This document shows positions 9,367 through 17,743 of a stretch of 33,774 nucleotides of DNA, in pieces. The notes beneath the pieces are model-generated. The model was given only the letters and a program-made list of their open reading frames with translations, had not been told where the DNA came from and did no database searches. The stretch lies in the IMG/VR virus record IMGVR_UViG_3300008266_000391, positions 1-33,774 of that record; one strand, given 5' to 3'. The translations under genes and the position numbers were made by a program. This stretch comes from a virus. Position 1 is the first letter of the stretch. Each line of letters begins with the position of its first letter.

Positions 9367-12285
9367 ATGACCCTTACAACAGCCTGCACCCCGCGTGTGG
9401 TCATAACTGGCAACAGCACGCTTGGGCCTTACAGCCTCGTCGATTCCAGCAGTGTCGCCATCAGGCTGGTGTCCACGGGGCATCTGAAGCTGACGCGGTA
9501 TGCAGCCTCGACCGATGACAACAACGATGGAACGCTGCTGGTTCTGAACACTGATTACACAGTGGGAGGTACGCAGGATGCGCGCACCTTCACGCTGATC
9601 GGATCGCAGGCGGTGCTGACATCCTCTCAGCGCATCGTGGCTGAACGGGTGCAGAGCTACACGCAAGACCTCGACCTGACGACGGGCGGTTCGTTCAACT
9701 CCTCCAGCCTCGAGAGCCGGTTCGACAAGCTCGCGGAGTTCCAGCAGGAACTGAAGGCGCGGCTGGATCGCGTGCCGGCGCTTCAGTTTGCGGACACAAC
9801 GGCGAACGTGGCGTTTCCCTCGCCGCCTACTTCGGGATCGGCGGTGCTGGGGCGTAGCTCTGACGGATCGCTCGTGCATCTCACGGCGGCTGATCTCAGC
9901 GCAGATGTCGTGCTGGGCAGCGGATGGGGCGATGCGCTGGCGACAGTGCTGGTTAACAATATCTCTGCGATGCTGGCGCTTGATCCTGCCGACAATCAGA
10001 TCATTCGTTTCACGGCATCCGGCGCAGAGGCCATTGACCAGGAAGATATCGAGGTCATCCCGACCGGAGAAATTACAGCCAACGCGATTGACGATCTGAT
10101 CGGCGGCTACCGCTGGAACAGCTCCAGCCTGTCCAGCACAATGGTTGTCACCACGAAGGCGTTCTCCAGCGGCGACATCAACGCGACCACGAACCGGCTT
10201 ACGTGGACGGCGCATTCCAGGTGGACCGGCGAGGGCGGCATTGTCTCGGCAGGGGATGGGCTGACGGCGCTCACGACCGTCTACTATCTCCGCTGGTACG
10301 ACGACAACACGCTGACGCTGCACCCGACGTGCGAGGATGCGCTGTCGGGGACCAACACGGTAGACATCACCGGCACGACCGGCTTCACGCTGAGCATCCT
10401 GCGCGACCCGCGTCAGGGCGTCTACAAGCTGCGGGCAGGCGCATCGCTCACCGGCTCTGGCGGCGCACTCGTTCGGCAGATCAACGGCGTTGTGTCCCCG
10501 CGCATGTTCGGCGCGACCTTGGCGGCGAGCGACAACTCGGCGGCAATCATGGCCGCGTTCAACTACATGCGGTACTCATGGAACGCCTCGCGCCATGCTT
10601 TCGACGCGGCTGTGGACTTTGAGGGCATCCAGTATTTCTGCTCGCGCCCGGTCCACATCTTCAACCTGCGCCAGCCGGATGCCAAGTTCGGGAACGGCGG
10701 CATCTACTCCACAGCTACCGGCAAGATTGCGCTCTGCCTCGCTGGCATGAACGCGCCGGTCATTGAGAACTTCGAAGTCTACGGCGACCAGACAAGTTCG
10801 CCCGCAGTCGGCATCTACTACGGTCGCAGCTTCGACGGCGCTTCCGCCCCCATCGCACCTGACGCCCGCATGTCGGATGTTCGCACGCAGGGGTTCTTCT
10901 CGCAGGCTGGCGCGGTCAACTTCGCGTCCGAAACCGATTCGCTGATCAATTGCTCGCACGACAACCAGCACCGAACACTGACGGCTGTTTCGTTCGCCTG
11001 TATCCGCAACATGCAGTCATGGGTGGATCAATTCGGCTCTGCCCTCACAAGCGATTTCGGCAACCTGCCGACGACGGCAAGCGGCAACCACAGCAACATC
11101 CTGCATATGTGGTCGCAGCACAGGGTGACGCGCAACAGCGTCATCTCGATGGCAATCAGCGGTATCACGAAAGCCAACCCCGCCGTGGTGACTGTGTCAT
11201 CGGCAGGGCTGACTGCAAGCGGCCTGACCAACGGCGATCCGATCTTCTTGGACATCGCCGGGATGACCGAACTTGTCGGCACGGTGCAGACCATCGCCAA
11301 CATCAACCTTGGCGCGGGTACGTTCGAGCTTTCCGGCATCAACAGCACGGCATACGGCACGTTCACAACCGGCTACGCACGCAACAAGACCGGCCCGTCC
11401 ATGCTGATCGGCGGCGCGTTCTCGGTGTTTGGCCGCACCTGCTATCACCTGACCTACGGCTCGCCCTCGATCATCTTCGACCTTCCGAACGGCACGCCTG
11501 ATGGGTTCGACTACGAGTTCCAGGACGAGAACAACCCCGACCAGCCGATCCTGTTCCGCGCTGGGTCTGGCGCGTATGCAATCCAAGGCTTCAGGGCGCG
11601 CATCGACTCGTGGTCGCAGAAATCAGCCAACAACATCATCGGTTATGAAGGCACGACCGGCACGGTTCAAATCCAGAACTTTTACCTGCATGTGGTCAAC
11701 ATGGCGACGGCCCCCGCCTCCGACATATTCGAGGACCCTGGCAAGTACACGCTTTACGGCGCAACACAGATTGTGCCTCTTGCGGCGGCGCTCAACACCA
11801 TATCGGCCTTCGCAGTCTATCGCGGCGAGACGACCGCATTCGACCGCACGCCCAAGACCATTGAGTACGGCGATGAAAGCGCCCTGACGGCAACGGTTGC
11901 CTACGCCACGCCGGGGACAAGTTCGTTTGTCTACACGCAGCAGACCTTCCGGGGCGAGCGGATCGGCGGGCGTTACTTTTTCACGATGCTGCTGGCGTTC
12001 ACGCCAACGAACGGCACGGCCAGCGGCGCGCTTGAAATTACGGTTGGGAGCCTGCCTTATCTGCCTGTGCAGGAAACGCCGCTGACGCTTGGACGTGCTG
12101 ACAATATCGACGTTCTTGGCGGCTCAAGCGACAATGCGTTGGGCGCGTACATGGACACGGACGGCAAGATCTACATCTGGCGCTTCCGTGACGCGACGAC
12201 CGGCGCACAGGCTGGCGTGGGCAGCATCCCGACCGGAACAGCAATCACGATCCAGATTTCAGGCCATTACGAAGTTGTTGACTGA
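9367..12285 (+). CDS. Tail fibre/tailspike with T7-type attachment domain and beta-helix
   Basis: A 972-residue virion protein. ATG 9367 follows GAGGAACG. Residues ~1-137 match the usual podovirus tail-fibre anchor pattern: a beta-rich segment, then ERVQSYTQDLDLTTGGSFNS and the helix ESRFDKLAEFQQELKARLDR. From ~375 the sequence VSPRMFGATLAASDNSAAIM resembles the start of pectate-lyase-like beta-helix tailspikes ('FGA..D.t.ai'), followed by several hundred Gly/Thr/Asn-rich residues. The last ~100 residues form a separate C-terminal domain (TPTNGTASGALEI ... GHYEVVD). The role would be host-surface binding and perhaps polysaccharide cleavage; catalytic residues cannot be assigned by eye. Confidence 0.85.
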   Translation: MTLTTACTPRVVITGNSTLGPYSLVDSSSVAIRLVSTGHLKLTRYAASTDDNNDGTLLVLNTDYTVGGTQDARTFTLIGSQAVLTSSQRIVAERVQSYTQDLDLTTGGSFNSSSLESRFDKLAEFQQELKARLDRVPALQFADTTANVAFPSPPTSGSAVLGRSSDGSLVHLTAADLSADVVLGSGWGDALATVLVNNISAMLALDPADNQIIRFTASGAEAIDQEDIEVIPTGEITANAIDDLIGGYRWNSSSLSSTMVVTTKAFSSGDINATTNRLTWTAHSRWTGEGGIVSAGDGLTALTTVYYLRWYDDNTLTLHPTCEDALSGTNTVDITGTTGFTLSILRDPRQGVYKLRAGASLTGSGGALVRQINGVVSPRMFGATLAASDNSAAIMAAFNYMRYSWNASRHAFDAAVDFEGIQYFCSRPVHIFNLRQPDAKFGNGGIYSTATGKIALCLAGMNAPVIENFEVYGDQTSSPAVGIYYGRSFDGASAPIAPDARMSDVRTQGFFSQAGAVNFASETDSLINCSHDNQHRTLTAVSFACIRNMQSWVDQFGSALTSDFGNLPTTASGNHSNILHMWSQHRVTRNSVISMAISGITKANPAVVTVSSAGLTASGLTNGDPIFLDIAGMTELVGTVQTIANINLGAGTFELSGINSTAYGTFTTGYARNKTGPSMLIGGAFSVFGRTCYHLTYGSPSIIFDLPNGTPDGFDYEFQDENNPDQPILFRAGSGAYAIQGFRARIDSWSQKSANNIIGYEGTTGTVQIQNFYLHVVNMATAPASDIFEDPGKYTLYGATQIVPLAAALNTISAFAVYRGETTAFDRTPKTIEYGDESALTATVAYATPGTSSFVYTQQTFRGERIGGRYFFTMLLAFTPTNGTASGALEITVGSLPYLPVQETPLTLGRADNIDVLGGSSDNALGAYMDTDGKIYIWRFRDATTGAQAGVGSIPTGTAITIQISGHYEVVD

Positions 12286-12311
12286 TTGTCGGCTTAATCA
12301 AGGAGCAAAGC

Positions 12312-12911
12312 GTGGATCTTCAGCCTGATATATCCAATCTGCTCGCCAAGTCTGGCGCGACGGTTCGCAAGGCCGGGGACGGGTGGATTGTCAGCAATGG
12401 CGCCAGAGCCTGTCACGGCGACACGCCAGCGCTGGCTGCTGAAGCGTTTCTTGTCGCCAGGCAACCAAGGCAGCGGGAAGTCATCGATCGCCTCACCGTG
12501 ATTGATACCGTCGTCGTCACTCACGAACCCGCGCCCAAGCCTGCGCCCGACATGCGGGACGTGGAACTAGCTGCGGCGCGTGCGGAGATCAACTTCCTGC
12601 GCTCCTGTCTGGACGAGTTGCAGAAGCCGCTTCCCGCCCCTGATGCGCTCATGAGCGATTGGGGGAACGTGGGCGCGGACGAGGACGCCGAAGCTGCTCT
12701 CACCACGGACGACCTTCTGAGTGCCGACAATGAGGCGGTTGCCGATGTGGTCGCCAAGCTTTCGCGCCAGCGTCGCAAGCGGTTCACAGAACTGCTCAAC
12801 GTGGAGCTTGCCGAGCTTCAGCAAAGCCGGAACGGCCCGCATGAAGACCGGAAGCGTGAGGCAAAGGTGGAGCGGTTGCTGGGTGTCTTCGCCCGCGTTG
12901 GCGAGATGTAA
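12312..12911 (+). CDS. Hypothetical late protein, 199 residues
   Basis: GTG 12312 with AGGAG at 12301-12305 fixes the start. The N-terminal ~55 residues look like a small folded unit (LLAKSGATVRKAGDGWIV). A Pro-rich acidic linker (HEPAPKPAPDM) and two predicted helical stretches follow; the second is basic (KLSRQRRKRFTELLNVELAE). No signal peptide or membrane segment is visible. It is the first of four genes between the tailspike and lysis genes, 26 bases after the tailspike. No family recognised; a tail-fibre assembly factor is possible from position alone. Confidence 0.75.
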   Translation: MDLQPDISNLLAKSGATVRKAGDGWIVSNGARACHGDTPALAAEAFLVARQPRQREVIDRLTVIDTVVVTHEPAPKPAPDMRDVELAAARAEINFLRSCLDELQKPLPAPDALMSDWGNVGADEDAEAALTTDDLLSADNEAVADVVAKLSRQRRKRFTELLNVELAELQQSRNGPHEDRKREAKVERLLGVFARVGEM

Positions 12912-12931
12912 TTCTACGAACGGGGCTGGGT

Positions 12932-13384
12932 ATGACGGAGACCTTAATTCGCGACCAGCTTGAGTTGGAGCGACAGCGGGACGCCTATGCGGCGCGGGAT
13001 AGGCTGGGCGCCCTAGAGCGCGACATCGCCGTCCTGAAGACGCGGTTCGAGGCGGCGGTTGACCAGATCCTGAAGGAACTTGCGAGAAGCGTTTCGCAGG
13101 AAGACCTAAAGGAAATTCGGCGCGAAACGCTTGAACTAAAGCGCGAGATCAGCGCCGAAATTCAAAGAGAAGTCGAGAAAATCCACATGGAATTTGAGAA
13201 ATCAAACGAGGCGTGGGCCGAGAAGATTCTGGTCGGCGCTAAGACGCTGAACGCTGAAGCGCAGCTCCAGCGGATGCAAGAAACGAAGCAGCTTGCGAGG
13301 CAGGTCGGGCTGACCGTCTTTGCAGCGGCGCTGAGCATCATCTGCACGCTGATTGTGTTCTGGATGACGACGGCGCGACCGTAG
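12932..13384 (+). CDS. Tail-anchored coiled-coil membrane protein
   Basis: A 150-residue protein starting at ATG 12932. Residues ~5-115 are a nearly continuous charged alpha-helix with heptad character (LGALERDIAVLKTRFEAAVD, then EIRRETLELKREISAEIQRE). One hydrophobic span lies close to the C-terminus (VGLTVFAAALSIICTLIVFW, ~125-145). This predicts a C-tail-anchored inner-membrane protein with a cytoplasmic coiled coil. The start context (GGGGCTGGG then ATG) is almost identical to that of the next gene. Function unknown. Confidence 0.8.
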   Translation: MTETLIRDQLELERQRDAYAARDRLGALERDIAVLKTRFEAAVDQILKELARSVSQEDLKEIRRETLELKREISAEIQREVEKIHMEFEKSNEAWAEKILVGAKTLNAEAQLQRMQETKQLARQVGLTVFAAALSIICTLIVFWMTTARP

Positions 13385-13403
13385 CGCAACACAGGGGCTG
13401 GGC

Positions 13404-14642
13404 ATGGCTAAGTTTCTCGATAATTTTCTGGCGTTCAAAAACGAGGCAGACGCAACGCGCAAGTTTGCGCTGTTCGCTGTCGTCATCATCACGCTGGGCC
13501 TTGCCTCGCTGAGTGTGACCGGCATCGTTGCAACCGCAAACTGGACATGGCTGTCAGCCCTTCCGACCGTGGGCCTGATCTTTGCCGTGCTCGGCGCGGA
13601 GCTGCTGGCAACCGTCGCATTTATCCGCATGCTCACCGCATCGACGCTGTGGCGCAAGGTGGCCGGCGCGTTCATCTTCGTGGGCCTTGCAGCCGTGGGC
13701 GTCCACAATGCCGAAAACGGGGCCAAGGTTGTCTGGCCGGATCGCTTCGCGGAAAGCTCTGCTTCGCTACAGGCCAAGGCGGAACTGGCAGGCGAGGAAG
13801 CCGGAACACTCGGCACGGCGCAGCAGGCGGCTATCAGCGGGACCGGCGCAGAGCTTGAGCGCGTCCGCGTCCAGATCGCGGAGCTTAAGACCGAACAGCA
13901 GATCATGGCGAGCATGTCGCCCGAGGGCATCAGCAAGGCGCAATCGCTTTTGCTCGCTCAGGGCCTCTACTTCGGCAGCGTGGACGGCATCCGGCAGGAC
14001 AAAACGGAAAGCGCCATGCGGGCGCGTGGCGAGGCTATCCAAGGCGAACTGGCGACCCTCAAGGCCCGCGAGGATGGGCTCATGCAGGGGCAGGCGAGCC
14101 CCGTACAGCAGGCCACCACGGATCGCAGGCTGTCCGAGATCGAACTAGCCGACAAGGCAAACGCCGCGTTCTGGGCGTGGCTCTGGCTCATCATCATGCT
14201 TTGCGTTCTTGAGGGCGCCCGTTCTCTCAGCCTGTGGGCGCTCATCACCGACATCAATTCCAAGGACGCACAACGCGACCGCGACTGGACGGATGAACTG
14301 GCAGCGCTCCGTCACCAGCAAGAGCGGGCGAAAATCATCGCAGAGACGAACGCTGCGGTTGCCGCCTATTCGGCTCCTGCCGCGCCTGTAGCAGCCCCGC
14401 CTGTAGCGGTTGAGCCTCCCCCGGCTCCCATCCAACCCCCGGAGCCAGAACCCGCACCAGAGCCCGTCCCTGACCCGGAGCCGCTCGTTCTGGTCGAGCC
14501 GGTAGCACCGGACAATCAGAAGTTCCGCGACATGGGCAAAGCCTCTGCCGACGCGAAGGCGGCAAAGAAGGCGAAGGAAGATGCTTACATTCCGGTCCCC
14601 TCGCTCGTCGCGCGGGACGCTCTCAAACAGGCGCAGGGGTAA
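13404..14642 (+). CDS. Multi-pass membrane protein with PG-binding-like motif and Pro-rich tail
   Basis: A 412-residue protein. Three hydrophobic segments at ~20-43, 52-76 and 85-103 come first. A long coiled-coil-like loop (~115-250) follows, then a fourth span at ~254-280 (AAFWAWLWLIIMLCVLEGAR). Inside the loop, AQSLLLAQGLYFGSVDGIRQ (179-198) has the 'Q..L...G.Y.G.vDG' pattern of PG_binding_1 repeats. This hints at contact with peptidoglycan if the loop is periplasmic. The C-terminal ~100 residues are a Pro/Glu-rich linker and a Lys/Ala-rich end. It is three bases upstream of the Hsp70 gene, so the two are surely co-expressed. No complete family recognised. Confidence 0.8.
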   Translation: MAKFLDNFLAFKNEADATRKFALFAVVIITLGLASLSVTGIVATANWTWLSALPTVGLIFAVLGAELLATVAFIRMLTASTLWRKVAGAFIFVGLAAVGVHNAENGAKVVWPDRFAESSASLQAKAELAGEEAGTLGTAQQAAISGTGAELERVRVQIAELKTEQQIMASMSPEGISKAQSLLLAQGLYFGSVDGIRQDKTESAMRARGEAIQGELATLKAREDGLMQGQASPVQQATTDRRLSEIELADKANAAFWAWLWLIIMLCVLEGARSLSLWALITDINSKDAQRDRDWTDELAALRHQQERAKIIAETNAAVAAYSAPAAPVAAPPVAVEPPPAPIQPPEPEPAPEPVPDPEPLVLVEPVAPDNQKFRDMGKASADAKAAKKAKEDAYIPVPSLVARDALKQAQG

Positions 14643-14645
14643 GTC

Positions 14646-16151
14646 ATGTATATTGGCATCGACTTTGGAAGCACGAACACCACGGCTGCGTTGTGGGACG
14701 GCAAGCTGAGGATGATCGAACTCAACGCGGCAGGCACGACCACCATGCCTACCGTCGTCACCATGATTGGCGAGACGGCGCTTGTGGGGGAAGAGGCTGT
14801 CGTCGCGGGCGAGAAAAACCCCGCCTACGATTTCAGGAACTTCAAGCGGATGATGTCGGAGCCGTGGCATCCAGACGAGGACACCGGAGCGCAGACGGCT
14901 GAAGAGATTGACCCCGAGACTGGCCTTGGCACGGGGATGCTGGCCTTCGTTGGCCCGCACGACCTGCACTACCTGCCGACCGAATTGTCTACCTACATCA
15001 TCAGCGCCATTGTTGACGCGGCGAACCAGTTCCTCAAGCCGCACGATGTAGTATCGGGCGCGGTGATCGGCGTCCCCGCCACCTTCACGCCAGACCAGAT
15101 TGAGGCGGTCAAGCAAGCGGCGCGAAACGCAGGACTCGAAAACGTCTACACGATCGAGGAGCCTGTGGCCGCGGCCATCGCCCATAACATCGATGCCCGC
15201 CGACCGGGGGCCACGTTTGTGGTGGATTTCGGCGGGGGTACGCTCGATACAACGCTCACCCGCAGCCGCGATGGCCTGATCAGCATTCTGGCGAAGAACG
15301 GCATTGCGGATCTCGGCGGTGCGGACTTTGACAAGCGCATCGCTGACTACGTCATCAACCTCTGGCGCTCGGAGTTCCGCAAGGAACTGGAAGCGGGGCA
15401 GGTAGCGGACAACGGACAGCTTGACCGCGTGATGCCGAAAATCCTGGCGGAAGCGGAGAGCGTCAAGAAGCGCCTCTCCGTCTATGAGGAGACCACGTTC
15501 AAGCTAGACCCGGTGTCGCGCACGATCGACGGCGTCAGTCTCCCGATGATCTACCCCGTCTCACGCGCCATCCTGAACGAACTGACGCGCGACCTGATCG
15601 ACAGGATGATTGCTGCCTGCAAGGCCACCATTGAGGACGCCATTCGCAAGGACGCCAAGTTCAGTGCGAGCGGAGACATCAAGGCCGTCCTGTGCGTTGG
15701 CGGCATGACCCGCGTCCCCGCTGTGCGCCAGGCCGTCGAGGACTTCTTCGGCAAGGCTCCGCGCAAAGACGAAAACCCCGAGCAGGTTGTCGCTCAGGGG
15801 TGCGCCATCAAGGCGGCGATCCTTGAGGGCAGGCGCCCAGATATCTCTCTGGCCGACATCCTGAGTTTTGACGTGGCGATCGAGGGGCTGAACAACGTGC
15901 CTGTGATGGTCATCCCGCGAGGAACATCGTTCCCGTCGAAGAAGACGCTGCCCGTCAAGACTTCCGAGGACGACCAGACCGAAATTTCCATGCGCCTGCT
16001 CTGGGCCACACGCCCGCGCGCGGAAGACTGCCACGTTCTTGATGCGCTCGACATTCCCGTGGACCCAGCGCCGGCAGGCGTCCAGCGGCGCAAGGTTGTC
16101 GTGTCGATTGACGACGAGGGACACCCTTCGATCGAGAGCGTTGCGGCCTAG
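14646..16151 (+). CDS. Hsp70/DnaK-family chaperone lacking the helical lid
   Basis: The ATPase domain is complete by motif. Phosphate-1 is GIDFGSTNTT (4-13), Lys67 is in NFKRMM (DnaK Lys70), and Glu172 is in EEPVAAAIAH. Phosphate-2 is VVDFGGGTLD with Thr199, and the adenosine motif is VGGMTRVPAVRQAVEDFFG (351-369). A linker-like ILSFD (405-409) leads into a beta substrate-binding domain (VMVIPRGTSFPSKKTLPVKT). The protein ends at 501 with VVVSIDDEGHPSIESVAA, which aligns with the last strand of the DnaK beta domain ('IDADGILHVSA'). The ~130-residue helical lid is therefore absent. It should still bind ATP and perhaps peptides, with weak substrate trapping. No DnaJ or GrpE gene is visible nearby. 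It lies between the membrane protein and the lysozyme in the late block; a role in virion assembly, membrane-protein handling or interference with host DnaK is inference. Confidence 0.93.
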   Translation: MYIGIDFGSTNTTAALWDGKLRMIELNAAGTTTMPTVVTMIGETALVGEEAVVAGEKNPAYDFRNFKRMMSEPWHPDEDTGAQTAEEIDPETGLGTGMLAFVGPHDLHYLPTELSTYIISAIVDAANQFLKPHDVVSGAVIGVPATFTPDQIEAVKQAARNAGLENVYTIEEPVAAAIAHNIDARRPGATFVVDFGGGTLDTTLTRSRDGLISILAKNGIADLGGADFDKRIADYVINLWRSEFRKELEAGQVADNGQLDRVMPKILAEAESVKKRLSVYEETTFKLDPVSRTIDGVSLPMIYPVSRAILNELTRDLIDRMIAACKATIEDAIRKDAKFSASGDIKAVLCVGGMTRVPAVRQAVEDFFGKAPRKDENPEQVVAQGCAIKAAILEGRRPDISLADILSFDVAIEGLNNVPVMVIPRGTSFPSKKTLPVKTSEDDQTEISMRLLWATRPRAEDCHVLDALDIPVDPAPAGVQRRKVVVSIDDEGHPSIESVAA

Positions 16152-16162
16152 GGGGCTTTACT

Positions 16163-17269
16163 GTGAACGAGCTACAATTCACGAACGCTTACGGGCTCCG
16201 GTTGATTCAGGAGTTCGAGGGCGAGCCGCGCCTTGCCGCGCGCCTGTGCGAAGGCGGGAGGTACGAGCTTGGCTACGGGATCACGTTTGATCTCGACGGC
16301 CAGCCGTTCACTGCAACAAGCACCTGCACGCCAGACTATGCAGACGCCCTGTTCCGCAATGCGCTGAAGTTTTTCGAGGATGGCGTGCGCCGCCTCGTGA
16401 CTGTCCCGCTCAACAGCAACCAGTTCTCGGGGCTCGTGGCGCTGGCGTGGAATATCGGGCTGGAAAATTTCCGATCCTCGACTGTCCTGCGGCGCGTAAA
16501 CGAGGGGCGGATGGAGGACGCTGCGGCCAGCTTCGGGATGTGGGTATTTGCCACTAAGGGTGGACACAAGCAGGCGCTGAGGGGGTTGCTACGCCGAAGG
16601 TATAGTGAAGCCGCCCTATTTCTGGGCTATTCATGGACAGAGGCTTGCGACAACGACGCCATCGCATTGCAACGGGAAATCCCCGCCTCGCTGCCTGGTA
16701 CAGATCGCGTGATCTACAAGACCGCGTTCAAGGACGTGCTCGCCGTGGCGCAACGCTACCCGCTCCCGCCTCTGGACGACGAGCTTGTCCTCTCCACCCC
16801 CATCAAAGCTGAGCCTGCGGTCGTGCCGATCGCAAGCAAGGCGGGCCAGCCGGTGCCGCTGCCCGGCCCAGCACCGGCTGCGCCTGCCCTCGAAAAACCG
16901 GCGCTGAGTGGTCCCGCGTCGGCTACGGCCCCTCCGGTGAAAGTCCCTGCTCCCCAGCGGGCGCCGGAGGGGACAAAGCCCCCCGATCCGCCTGTCCCAA
17001 TTGGCCAGCAGACTAGCGCCGTAGATGGCGCAAAGCGCTCTGAGGAATGGTCCAGCGGCACTAAGGCGATGTGGCAGTCACGGCGCTTCTACGGCCTCGT
17101 GCTGATCATGGCGGGCCGTCTCTGGATGCTCAAGACGGGCAGCAACGCTTTCCTCGGCGCTGTCTCTGATCCGCTCGTGATGGAATTTGTTGGCGGCTTC
17201 GGCGTGATGATTGCGGGCGAGCTTATCCAGAGCTGGGGACGCGCCAAAGCAAAGAAGGCGCTGCACTGA
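16163..17269 (+). CDS. GH24 lysozyme (endolysin) with C-terminal holin-like membrane domain
   Basis: A 368-residue protein from GTG 16163. Residues ~8-165 are a phage (T4/P22-type) lysozyme: LIQEFEGEP carries catalytic Glu19, GRYELGYGITF is the equivalent of 'TIGYGHT', and VPLNSNQFSGLVALAWNIG is the conserved helical pair. Cys29 sits at the T4 Asp20 position, a known D/C variation. Glu35 sits at the Thr26 position, which is unusual. A long Pro/Ala-rich linker (~215-290) leads to two hydrophobic segments (RFYGLVLIMAGRLWML, ~308-323; VMEFVGGFGVMIAGELIQSW, ~335-355) and a basic end, as in small holins. No N-terminal signal or SAR segment is visible. The stop overlaps the next start by one base. 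Confidence 0.88.
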   Translation: MNELQFTNAYGLRLIQEFEGEPRLAARLCEGGRYELGYGITFDLDGQPFTATSTCTPDYADALFRNALKFFEDGVRRLVTVPLNSNQFSGLVALAWNIGLENFRSSTVLRRVNEGRMEDAAASFGMWVFATKGGHKQALRGLLRRRYSEAALFLGYSWTEACDNDAIALQREIPASLPGTDRVIYKTAFKDVLAVAQRYPLPPLDDELVLSTPIKAEPAVVPIASKAGQPVPLPGPAPAAPALEKPALSGPASATAPPVKVPAPQRAPEGTKPPDPPVPIGQQTSAVDGAKRSEEWSSGTKAMWQSRRFYGLVLIMAGRLWMLKTGSNAFLGAVSDPLVMEFVGGFGVMIAGELIQSWGRAKAKKALH

Positions 17270-17568
17270 TGGTCCTCGCAACGATCTGGGAATTCCTCAA
17301 GAAAATCCCCGGCTGGATCTGGCTCGTGGTGGCGGGGCTGGTGGTCGGCTTTGCCTATGTCGAGCGCGAGAAATCCAGAGCGCGGAAGGAAGTGAACGAC
17401 CGACGCGACAAGGAAGCCGCTGAGGTTGAGCGTGAAGTCATCTCAAACATTTCGGAGAATACTGATGAAGTTGTCCGCGAGGCTGACGCTGTGCGCAGCC
17501 ATCCCTCTGCTAGCGTCCTGCCAAACCAGACCGGCGCAACCCTCAGCGACCCTCATTACCGCGACTGA
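17269..17568 (+). CDS. Rz-like inner-membrane spanin
   Basis: A 99-residue protein whose ATG overlaps the lysozyme stop. The N-terminal membrane span (GWIWLVVAGLVVGFAYVERE, ~15-34) is followed by a charged coiled-coil periplasmic domain rich in Lys/Glu/Arg. This is the standard i-spanin layout. The second half of the gene overlaps the o-spanin gene in another frame. Together they would fuse inner and outer membranes at the last step of lysis of a Gram-negative host. Confidence 0.85.
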   Translation: MVLATIWEFLKKIPGWIWLVVAGLVVGFAYVEREKSRARKEVNDRRDKEAAEVEREVISNISENTDEVVREADAVRSHPSASVLPNQTGATLSDPHYRD

Positions 17569-17743
17569 CAAGGCGATATGGCGCGAGGCGCTTTGCTCAA
17601 CCGGCAAGGCCATCCTGATTTCGCGCAACGATATCCTGACCCTCGAAACAGCCGAGCAGATTGGCGACCACAACCATGCGCTGTGGTGCGCCTGTGATCA
17701 TCTGCGGCCGGCAGGTTTCGACGTCAGCATCTGCAAAGTTTAA
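17465..17743 (+). CDS. Rz1-like outer-membrane spanin lipoprotein
   Basis: ATG 17465 lies inside the Rz-like gene in the +1 frame, with CGGAGAA just upstream. The 92-residue product begins MKLSARLTLCAAIPLLASCQ: a signal peptide ending in an LASC lipobox with Cys19 as the lipidated residue. A short Pro-containing stretch (TRPAQPSA) follows, and then ~65 residues with several cysteines (HALWCACDHL). The last part is longer than in lambda Rz1 and the cysteines could form disulphides. It overlaps the i-spanin by 104 bases and ends beyond it, an overlapped Rz/Rz1 arrangement. Confidence 0.88.
   Translation: MKLSARLTLCAAIPLLASCQTRPAQPSATLITATDKAIWREALCSTGKAILISRNDILTLETAEQIGDHNHALWCACDHLRPAGFDVSICKV

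Noticed and set aside
9268-10323. 351-residue minus-strand frame opposite the tailspike start
   Set aside because: A shadow frame. Only the separate 48-residue gene at 9135-9281, in a different position, has a ribosome site and protein-like sequence.
14145-15185. 346-residue minus-strand frame opposite the Hsp70 gene
   Set aside because: Opposite a gene with unmistakable Hsp70 motifs; no start signal and an Arg-rich product.
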